This document shows, piece by piece, positions 1-3,834 of a stretch of 5,530 nucleotides of DNA. Origin of the DNA: an uncultured Erysipelotrichaceae bacterium. Lineage in GTDB: Bacteria; Bacillota_I; Bacilli_A; RFN20; CAG-288. The number at the start of each line of letters is the position of its first letter. Position 1 is the first letter of the stretch. Both the position numbers and the translations under genes were made by a program. The notes under the pieces were generated by a model. The model saw only the letters and a program-made list of their open reading frames with translations, did not search any database and was not told where the DNA came from. The stretch lies in assembly GCA_902771745.1 (NCBI GenBank), contig CACXYG010000100.1, positions 1-5,530 of the forward strand, read 5' to 3'.

Positions 1-659
1 TTAAAGGCTCTTTTTATAACGAGGATGAGCTCAAAAAGCTCTTCTCGGCGGTCAAAGGTACTAACCTTGAGTTCGCAGTATATATGGCAGCGTATTATGG
101 TTTACGCCGCGAAGAAGTGTGTGGCCTTCGTTGGGATGCCGTCGATTTCCAGTATAAAACGATAACCATCAAGCACACAGTATCCGAAGTTACTGTCGAT
201 GGGAAATTTCAATTACTCCTGAAAGATACCACTAAGAACAAAAGCTCCTTTAGAACCCTACCTCTTAGCGACAGCACCATCTCCATGCTTCTCGAGATGA
301 AGGAACGTCAAGAAAAGATGCAGTCTTTGTTTGGAAACAGGTATAACCATGGATTCGACGACTACATCTACTGTTTTGAAAACGGGGATCTAGTAAGGCC
401 GAACTGGGTTACATACTCATTCAGGAAATTACTCGATGACAATGGGATGAGAAGAATCCGTTTCCACGATCTCCGTCACAGTTGTGCGACATTGCTTAGG
501 CACGAAGGCGTAAGAATGGAGGACATCTCAAAATGGCTAGGTCATTCAAACACCCTTACCACCGAACAGGTCTACGCCCACTACGATGAAGCCGCAAAAG
601 ACGATACTTTGAAGGCAATTTCTAATGCCCTTGATGAAAAGGGAAAAGAGATGGATTAA
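1..659 (+). CDS. Tyrosine recombinase / phage-type integrase, C-terminal catalytic part (5' end outside window)
   Basis: This is a site-specific DNA integrase of the tyrosine recombinase family, which cuts and rejoins att sites through a 3'-phosphotyrosyl intermediate. The frame is open from the first complete codon at position 3, so the gene begins upstream; the Met at 84 lies inside the catalytic domain and is not the start. Counting from that Met, the catalytic set is complete: Arg8 in GLRREEV, a probable beta-hairpin Lys51 in TTKNKSS, His128 and Arg131 in HDLRH, His154 in WLGHS, and the nucleophile Tyr164 in VYAHY. The spacing is normal for Tn916/ICE and temperate-phage integrases of Firmicutes. 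The N-terminal SAM-like and arm-binding domains are not visible. The stop TAA is followed at once by a hairpin terminator. The gene points toward the restriction gene and the tRNA-Leu region. The enzyme looks active; which element it mobilises cannot be told from here. Confidence 0.95.
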   Translation, partial: KGSFYNEDELKKLFSAVKGTNLEFAVYMAAYYGLRREEVCGLRWDAVDFQYKTITIKHTVSEVTVDGKFQLLLKDTTKNKSSFRTLPLSDSTISMLLEMKERQEKMQSLFGNRYNHGFDDYIYCFENGDLVRPNWVTYSFRKLLDDNGMRRIRFHDLRHSCATLLRHEGVRMEDISKWLGHSNTLTTEQVYAHYDEAAKDDTLKAISNALDEKGKEMD

Positions 660-666
660 ATCATTG

Positions 667-698
667 ATCCTCGGTTCGAACCGAGGATTTTTCTTCTT
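667..698 (+). terminator. Intrinsic terminator of the integrase gene
   Basis: A perfect palindrome has arms ATCCTCGGTTC (667-677) and GAACCGAGGAT (678-688). It starts 8 nt after the integrase stop and runs into a T-rich tract (688-698). As RNA it would fold into a stem with a tight TCGA-type loop followed by U's. It separates integrase transcription from the restriction gene downstream. Confidence 0.85.
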
Positions 699-720
699 GG
701 TCAAGAGAATAACTTTGAGG

Positions 721-729
721 TGGTAAAAT
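721..729 (+). promoter_or_regulatory. Candidate extended -10 promoter for the restriction endonuclease gene
   Basis: TGGTAAAAT fits the extended -10 pattern TGnTAtAAT with one mismatch. It lies about 40 nt before the ATG at 770 and after the integrase terminator, so the restriction gene probably has its own transcript. No good -35 box sits 16-18 bp upstream (TTGGTC at 697-702 is 21 bp away). The motif overlaps a GAGGTGG stretch (717-723) that looks like a ribosome site but has no start codon after it. Confidence 0.35.
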
Positions 730-769
730 AAAATAACAGTACTTCGATTACTGACAAAAAGGGGACTCT

Positions 770-1666
770 ATGCCAACTAAACTTGATTACATAGTTCGCT
801 CATTATCGAGAGGAACAAATAAAAAATACGAGACGTATGTTATCAACTCCATTTGGAACAAAATAAACAACTCTGAAGTTGAATTTGTAACTCAGCAATA
901 CGTCAAAGACAGCGAAGGAAACATCCGATACATCGATATGTATTTTCCGCAAATCAAATTCGCTATCGAAGTGGATGAATGGTACCACAACAGCAACGGT
1001 CAATCCTTTAGAGATAGCGCAAGAACCGAAGCGATTAGAACCGCTGTGTTGGATTCGACAATCGCTGATAGTTTTTCTGTCATTACATTTAAACGAGTGA
1101 AAATATTTAACGATGATGGTGGGGAAAAAAGCGTTGAGCAGTTAAATCATTCAATCGACCAAGTAGTATCCGAAATCAAGCGTGCTTTAGATAATCTGGG
1201 ACAACCAATCAGTTGGGATTATGATGAGGGCTCCAGGATGGTGAACATCATCAAACGAGGATATCTCATGCGTGGAGATAACCTAACCACCATGAAGAAC
1301 ATTATCCACGTTTTTGGAAAAGACCTTCGCGGTTGGCAAAAGTCAACTTATCACATAAATGGGGTTACGATTTGGTCCCCTACTCTTTCCTTTAACGGTT
1401 CCGACAGGGGCGGATGGATAAATACCATAAACGAAGACCTATCTATCATCTATGAGAGCGGAACTGGAAAAGATGGGAAAGGGAAAAATCCTGGAGATGC
1501 TCAATGGGATATAGACCATTCGACTAAAAGAGTCGTGTTCTTAAAGTACAAAGATGCTTTGGGGAATAAATACAGAAGGTTCCTTGGCGTGTATATGTGT
1601 GGCGGTTATGACAACGAGAAGAACGCTGAAATTTGGAAGCTCACTTCCGATAAATACGTTCTATAG
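770..1666 (+). CDS. PvuRts1I/AbaSI-family modification-dependent (type IV) restriction endonuclease
   Basis: A 298-residue protein, close to the roughly 300 residues of PvuRts1I. It is recognised by the order of its two halves. The N-terminal half (about 1-145) is a Vsr/PD-(D/E)XK-like nuclease: the segment EFVTQQYV leads to IDMYF (Asp56) and then IEVDEWYH (Glu67, Asp69, Glu70, His73), the expected acidic/His metal-binding cluster. The C-terminal half (about 150-298) resembles the SRA-like base-flipping domain of the family, with IWSPTLSFNG (201-210), SIIYES (225-230) and RVVFLKYKDALG leading to YRRFLGVY (254-275). Known family members cut double-stranded DNA a fixed distance 3' of 5-hydroxymethyl- or glucosyl-hydroxymethyl-cytosine. 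Such enzymes attack phages with modified cytosine and need no partner methylase; none is seen here. The ATG at 770 is preceded by AAGGGGA, and TGA at 752 blocks an upstream extension. The family call is from memory of motifs and architecture. The substrate is inferred. Confidence 0.8.
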   Translation: MPTKLDYIVRSLSRGTNKKYETYVINSIWNKINNSEVEFVTQQYVKDSEGNIRYIDMYFPQIKFAIEVDEWYHNSNGQSFRDSARTEAIRTAVLDSTIADSFSVITFKRVKIFNDDGGEKSVEQLNHSIDQVVSEIKRALDNLGQPISWDYDEGSRMVNIIKRGYLMRGDNLTTMKNIIHVFGKDLRGWQKSTYHINGVTIWSPTLSFNGSDRGGWINTINEDLSIIYESGTGKDGKGKNPGDAQWDIDHSTKRVVFLKYKDALGNKYRRFLGVYMCGGYDNEKNAEIWKLTSDKYVL

Positions 1667-1779
1667 GAGGGGCTATAAGAAACAGATACAGCTTACTTGG
1701 CTATTTCGATAACCTAGAGATTAAGGGGGACACAATCAAAGAACCCGGCTTTTTCGGAAAAGTACTGATTAAAAATTAG
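1654..1779 (+). pseudogene. Short open frame without a start codon behind the restriction gene: gene remnant or frame-shifted tail
   Basis: After the restriction gene's TAG there is a strong ribosome-site-like AGGAGGGG (1665-1672). A frame then runs to TAG at 1777 and would read RNRYSLLGYFDNLEIKGDT and on to GKVLIKN. The composition looks protein-like, but no ATG, GTG or TTG occurs; the codon just after the ribosome site is ATA (1675), and it is too close. It may be the tail of a decayed downstream gene. It may instead be a former C-terminal extension of the nuclease, since a -1 shift near 1660 would join the two frames. I do not recognise the sequence. Confidence 0.3.
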
Positions 1780-1809
1780 GATTTACCATATTATCTGCGG
1801 TAAATCCTA
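1767..1809 (-). terminator. Hairpin terminator between the convergent genes
   Basis: Perfect 11-bp arms TAGGATTTACC (1777-1787) and GGTAAATCCTA (1799-1809) enclose an 11-nt loop. On the minus strand the stem is followed by ATTTTTAATC, a fair U-tract, so it should end the HEPN gene transcript. On the plus strand only TTT follows, so it is weaker for the restriction gene side. The HEPN gene's stop codon (1791-1793) lies inside the loop, and the remnant frame's TAG (1777-1779) lies in the left arm. Confidence 0.65.
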
Positions 1810-2210
1810 TTTGCCTTCAATTTAGCTTGTTCGACATTTTTATAAACCGATTCTAACCGTTCGTGATCGCGTTGCAACCTATCGCACACCTTTTTGTATG
1901 CAAGAGAAGTTAGAGGTTTTTCCTCATACATAAAATCCCTATAGCAAACGTGGCACCAATAATTTCTCTTTTCGGTCATTTGCTTGAGAAAGTTGTAATC
2001 GCCATCAGAAATGAACTGTTCTCCAGATGATTTATCAAGCTCTTTCAGCATAGAAACCACTTGTCCTAAAGTAGTTTTCTCCAGTTTTGAATGGTTTTCG
2101 CCAATATCCCCAACATGCATTAAAGAATAGATACATTTGAGATCGCCTTCGATGATTTGACAAAATTCTATTGTTTCACTATGCAAAATCTTGAAAGTAT
2201 TGATATCCAT
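1791..2210 (-). CDS. Small HEPN-domain-like protein, candidate RNase toxin or defence factor
   Basis: A 139-residue, largely helical, Lys/Glu-rich soluble protein with no signal peptide or membrane segment. Residues 80-90 contain EKRNYWCHVCY, with Arg82, Asn83 and His87 matching the HEPN signature R-(N/D/H)-x3-H. It sits after a TTLGQVVSMLKEL helix (46-58), as in many single-domain HEPN proteins, and a charged helical tail (about 106-139) follows. HEPN dimers use this motif to cut RNA in toxin-antitoxin, abortive-infection and CRISPR-linked proteins. Whether this one is catalytic, or needs a nucleotidyltransferase partner, cannot be told; none is adjacent. The ATG at 2208-2210 is preferred over a TTG seven codons upstream because GAGGTGG stands 7 nt before the ATG. 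An extended -10 motif lies just upstream. It is convergent with the restriction gene and 50 nt downstream of the AP2 gene. The HEPN call rests on the motif and fold pattern alone. Confidence 0.6.
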   Translation of the reverse strand: MDINTFKILHSETIEFCQIIEGDLKCIYSLMHVGDIGENHSKLEKTTLGQVVSMLKELDKSSGEQFISDGDYNFLKQMTEKRNYWCHVCYRDFMYEEKPLTSLAYKKVCDRLQRDHERLESVYKNVEQAKLKANRIYRR

Positions 2211-2233
2211 TTCTCGTCCACCTCGTTCCAATA

Positions 2234-2242
2234 ATTATATCA
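2234..2242 (-). promoter_or_regulatory. Extended -10 promoter for the HEPN-like gene
   Basis: On the minus strand TGATATAAT is an exact TGnTATAAT extended -10. Transcription would start near 2227, leaving a leader of about 17 nt that contains the GAGGTGG ribosome site of the ATG at 2210. The -35 region is poor, as is usual for extended -10 promoters. It lies between the AP2 and HEPN genes, so the HEPN gene can be expressed independently. Confidence 0.5.
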
Positions 2243-2260
2243 AAATCATTTCCTCTTCTA

Positions 2261-2722
2261 TTAAAGCAGCGGATCCCAGTATTTCTTCTCGCCTTCAATT
2301 CGAGCCTTAATGGCATCTTCTTTCTTTTTGAAGTAACCAAGAAAAATCGTCTTTCGTTTAAATGTGATCTTTGCTCTCCACCGTTTTCTCCGCGGTTCCC
2401 AATTAACGCCTGACACCCCAGAAGAAGAGTTGGAATAAACCGCTCTCGTGGGTTTGATCATGCAAAGCATCGTGTGTTCCTTCTCGTCGTATCCGAGTGC
2501 CCAATCGTTCAGCCTTCCTTTGCCCTTTATAGGTTTAGGTGTGCATCCGCACGAATAAGGGTGACGGGAAAGCTCATCGCCCGAAACGATAAATTCTTTT
2601 CCGCAATCGCACTGGCAAAGGTAGTAAACATGGTTTCTTCCTTTGCTATCTCCTCTACCGCAAGGGTATTTCTCCTTCACGGTAAACATTCCCGTCTTAT
2701 AGGGCTTAAAGTTCACGTCCAT
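2261..2722 (-). CDS. AP2-domain DNA-binding protein with an N-terminal Cys cluster (phage/homing-endonuclease related)
   Basis: A 153-residue protein. Residues 36-60 hold LCQCDCG and, after a spacer, SCGC (Cys36, 38, 40, 58, 60), a probable metal-binding knuckle common in small phage and mobile-element proteins. Residues about 101-149 form an AP2/ERF-type DNA-binding domain: SGVSGVNWEPRRKRWRAKI, a KTIFLGYF strand, and the helix EDAIKARIEGEKKYW. In bacteria and phages AP2 domains usually accompany HNH homing endonucleases, but no HNH motif is visible, so this may be a stand-alone DNA binder or a homing enzyme that lost its nuclease. I chose the ATG at 2720-2722 because the protein then begins like its relatives. 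An upstream TTG at 2785 would run through the tRNA-Leu terminator. No strong ribosome site or promoter precedes the ATG, so expression may depend on read-through from the tRNA-Leu. It is 50 nt upstream of the HEPN gene on the same strand. Confidence 0.8.
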   Translation of the reverse strand: MDVNFKPYKTGMFTVKEKYPCGRGDSKGRNHVYYLCQCDCGKEFIVSGDELSRHPYSCGCTPKPIKGKGRLNDWALGYDEKEHTMLCMIKPTRAVYSNSSSGVSGVNWEPRRKRWRAKITFKRKTIFLGYFKKKEDAIKARIEGEKKYWDPLL

Positions 2723-2740
2723 AGATTTCCCGACCCGGAG

Positions 2741-2782
2741 AAAAATAAAAGCCTCCGAGATTCCTTTCTGGGAAACGGGGGC
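2741..2782 (-). terminator. Intrinsic terminator of tRNA-Leu
   Basis: On the minus strand GCCCCCG (2776-2782) pairs with CGGAGGC (2751-2757) with one mismatch. An inner TTCC/GGAA stem closes the loop, and TTTTATTTTT (2741-2750) follows. It starts 12 nt after the tRNA-Leu CCA end. It lies just before the AP2 start codon, which supports the downstream ATG for that gene. Confidence 0.7.
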
Positions 2783-2794
2783 CAATTATTTCGA

Positions 2795-2878
2795 TGGTGC
2801 CGAGTGCAGGACTCGAACCTGTACGGGATTACCAATGGATCCTAAGTCCATCGCGTCTACCAATTCCGCCAACTCGGC
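2795..2878 (-). tRNA. tRNA-Leu, anticodon UAG
   Basis: An 84-nt tRNA with encoded CCA (2795-2797). The acceptor GCCGAGT pairs fully with ACTCGGC and the discriminator base is A. The D-stem is GCG/CGC with GGTAGAC in the loop. The anticodon stem ATGGA/TCCAT encloses the loop CTTAGGA, giving anticodon TAG (Leu, CUN codons). The variable region is long, as expected of Leu. The T-loop is TTCGAGT; its outermost stem pair is an A-C mismatch, otherwise the fold is intact. No convincing promoter lies directly upstream. It may be read from the promoter at 3228-3236, through the truncated tRNA and spacer. Confidence 0.95.
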
Positions 2879-2919
2879 TTGTATCGACGACATCTTCACA
2901 GCTGTCATCGTTCGAACCG

Positions 2920-3178
2920 GACTTTACAAGACTTTCAGCCTTAAGGTTGTCCGCACCTTTTGCGTCGCCTGGAACGGTCCGCACTGAACCATTGAGAACC
3001 TTGTTGAACCGCGGATTGAGTTTACGCTTTCGTCCGCACTTCAGATAGGTTTTTGGAGGGATTTTTAGAGAAAATTTAGGATTTTTCTCTTGTCCGCACC
3101 CTAGGTTCGTCCGCATCTTTCTTGGTTTTCCCGATAGATACTAAGGTTTTGCCAAGTCAGATTTCCCGACTTTACAAG
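2920..3178. repeat. Pair of 11-bp direct repeats GACTTTACAAG, 248 bp apart
   Basis: GACTTTACAAG occurs at 2920-2930 and again at 3168-3178. The upstream flanks extend the match to 13 of 14 bases (CCGGACTTTACAAG against CCCGACTTTACAAG). The right copy ends two bases from the point where the truncated tRNA-Leu stops resembling a tRNA. The pair could mark an insertion, a deletion joint or an att-like core. Confidence 0.6.
2949..3115 (-). repeat. Five same-orientation copies of the heptamer TGCGGAC
   Basis: Read on the minus strand, TGCGGAC occurs five times in the spacer between the two tRNA-Leu sequences (plus-strand GTCCGCA beginning at 2949, 2977, 3032, 3092 and 3109). Four of the five are preceded by G. 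The intervals are 28, 55, 60 and 17 bp, so this is neither a tandem repeat nor a CRISPR array. The copies fall in different reading frames, so they are DNA-level signals. They could be arm-type sites for the integrase or an excision factor, or regulator sites. An AT-rich hairpin (arms 3067-3074 and 3083-3090) lies among them. Confidence 0.65.
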
Positions 3179-3179
3179 T

Positions 3180-3218
3180 TCCTAAGTCCCACGTGTCTAC
3201 CAGTTTCACCACGGCCGC
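3180..3218 (-). pseudogene. Truncated tRNA-Leu (UAG), 5' half only
   Basis: On the minus strand, 39 nt match a tRNA-Leu position for position: acceptor 5' strand GCGGCCG, linker TG, D-stem GTG/CAC with GGTAGAC, anticodon 5' stem TGGGA and loop CTTAGGA with anticodon TAG. The 5' half of the intact tRNA-Leu has exactly the same 39-nt layout. After the loop the sequence becomes ACTTGTAAAG instead of the expected TCCCA. No matching 3' half, with an acceptor CGGCCGC and CCA, follows within the window. The tRNA is therefore broken right at the anticodon loop, a known sub-site for tyrosine recombinase integration in tRNA genes. Confidence 0.75.
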
Positions 3219-3227
3219 ATGCAGTAA

Positions 3228-3236
3228 ATTATATCA
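3228..3236 (-). promoter_or_regulatory. Extended -10 promoter upstream of the truncated tRNA-Leu
   Basis: On the minus strand TGATATAAT is an exact TGnTATAAT. The -10 hexamer ends 9 nt before the mature 5' end of the truncated tRNA, which is normal tRNA promoter spacing. The -35 region is weak. It may now drive the spacer and the intact tRNA-Leu beyond it. Confidence 0.55.
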
Positions 3237-3245
3237 CGGAAAGAA

Positions 3246-3557
3246 TTACTTTTCCTCAATATTTTCCTCTTTATTTGCTTTTGGGTCTTTGTAAGGATTC
3301 TTACGGACATAATTACTTGCGATGGTGGTAAGGGCAACACCCGCAGTAGAAACAAATAACATCACGATAGAAATCGTTAATAAGGTGTAGGCATAAGGAG
3401 GAATGACGCCTTCTGGATCAACCAAAATCATAGCATGTAAAAACATACCAGTAGATACCAAAAATACCGTTGAAAGAACAATGATATAAATCAGACTTGC
3501 TCTTTTGGACATTCTGGCGATAGCAAACATCGCTTTAACAATTAAACCGGTGATCAT
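3246..3557 (-). CDS. Small two-helix membrane protein of unknown function
   Basis: A 103-residue protein that I do not recognise as a named family. It has two hydrophobic segments, about residues 22-46 (LIYIIVLSTVFLVSTG and on) and 56-80 (YAYTLLTISIVMLFVSTAG and on). They are joined by a short loop containing DPEGVIPP, and the protein ends in a highly charged Lys/Glu-rich tail (85-103), so it is probably an integral membrane protein of the cytoplasmic membrane. The ATG is preceded by GGGAGTGAG at suitable distance. The start lies only 20 nt beyond the CCA end of tRNA-Arg(CCG) with no terminator between, so the gene is very likely transcribed from the tRNA-Arg promoter. Its TAA stop is followed within about 10 nt by the promoter of the truncated tRNA-Leu. 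Confidence 0.75.
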   Translation of the reverse strand: MITGLIVKAMFAIARMSKRASLIYIIVLSTVFLVSTGMFLHAMILVDPEGVIPPYAYTLLTISIVMLFVSTAGVALTTIASNYVRKNPYKDPKANKEENIEEK

Positions 3558-3577
3558 ATATACTCACTCCCTATAAG

Positions 3578-3656
3578 TGGTGCGCCCGATGGAAGTCGAA
3601 TCCATGGCCCCAGACTTCGGAGGTCTGTGCTCTAATCCAAACTGAGCTACGGGCGC
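3578..3656 (-). tRNA. tRNA-Arg, anticodon CCG
   Basis: A 79-nt tRNA with encoded CCA (3578-3580) and a complete cloverleaf. The acceptor is GCGCCCG/CGGGCGC with discriminator A, and the D-stem is GCTC/GAGC. The anticodon stem CAGAC/GTCTG has loop CTCCGAA (anticodon CCG, codon CGG). The T-arm is ATGGA/TCCAT with loop TTCGACT. It lies 3 nt downstream of tRNA-Arg(CCU), and an mRNA for a small membrane protein follows directly. Confidence 0.95.
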
Positions 3657-3659
3657 AAA

Positions 3660-3737
3660 TGGCGGTCCCAAAGGGATTTGAACCCTTGGCCTACCGCTTA
3701 GGAGGCGGTCGCTCTATCCGGGCTGAGCTACGGGACC
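3660..3737 (-). tRNA. tRNA-Arg, anticodon CCU
   Basis: A 78-nt tRNA with encoded CCA (3660-3662). The acceptor is GGTCCCG/TGGGACC with one G-T wobble and discriminator G, and the D-stem is GCTC/GAGC. The anticodon stem ACCGC/GCGGT has loop CTCCTAA (anticodon CCT, codon AGG). The T-arm is AAGGG/CCCTT with loop TTCAAAT. It is the first gene of the tRNA-Arg pair and follows an extended -10 promoter. Confidence 0.95.
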
Positions 3738-3746
3738 ATCTTATGA

Positions 3747-3755
3747 ATTATAGCA
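3747..3755 (-). promoter_or_regulatory. Extended -10 promoter of the tRNA-Arg / membrane protein transcript
   Basis: On the minus strand TGCTATAAT is an exact TGnTATAAT, ending 9 nt before the 5' end of tRNA-Arg(CCU). The -35 region about 17 bp upstream (TTAAAG) is weak. It lies in the 97-nt divergent space shared with the lipoprotein gene. Confidence 0.6.
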
Positions 3756-3834
3756 CACCAGAAAAATTTCTTTAAAATTTCAGACAATTTTCTCCTCAAA
3801 ATGCGCATATATTGGTAAAGGAGTAACTCTGAAA

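Larger units (their letters stand above)
1..3180. mobile_element. Putative integrative element or defence island segment
   Basis: An integrase, a modification-dependent nuclease, a HEPN-like protein and a phage-type AP2 protein lie together and end at a tRNA-Leu region containing a broken tRNA. The proposed right boundary is the break at 3180; the left end is outside the window. The alternative boundary is the 3' end of the intact tRNA-Leu (2795), but no copy of that tRNA end is seen near the integrase. Against the proposal, the integrase lies about 2.5 kb from the break rather than beside it. Confidence 0.35.

Noticed and set aside
667..688. Palindrome with GGTTCGAACC after the integrase as a tRNA T-arm attachment site; it shares GTTCGAACCG with 2910-2919
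   Set aside because: It is a perfect hairpin followed by T's, which a terminator explains. The 10-base overlap is within common T-loop-like sequence and matches no tRNA end in the window.
803..1003. Minus-strand frame inside the restriction endonuclease gene
   Set aside because: It is antisense to the catalytic region of a well-supported gene and shows no own signals.
2474..3048. Two plus-strand frames opposite the AP2 gene and across the tRNA-Leu
   Set aside because: They lie antisense to a gene with clear domains and to a folded tRNA, without ribosome sites or recognisable motifs.
2949..3115. CRISPR array
   Set aside because: The repeats are only 7 bp and the spacing is irregular (17-60 bp); no cas genes are present.
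2829..3116. A 95-codon minus-strand frame covering the heptamer repeats and running into the tRNA-Leu
   Set aside because: It overlaps the intact tRNA-Leu on the same strand, has no ribosome site, and the repeats fall in different frames, so it is not protein-coding.
2880..3218. Group I intron in tRNA-Leu, as known from the anticodon loop of tRNA-Leu(UAA)
   Set aside because: The break point fits, but no 3' exon matching acceptor GCGGCCG follows and I see no group I core elements. The downstream tRNA-Leu is complete in itself.
3122..3331. Plus-strand frame across the truncated tRNA-Leu and the end of the membrane protein gene
   Set aside because: It crosses a tRNA remnant, a promoter and an opposing gene, and has no coding signs.
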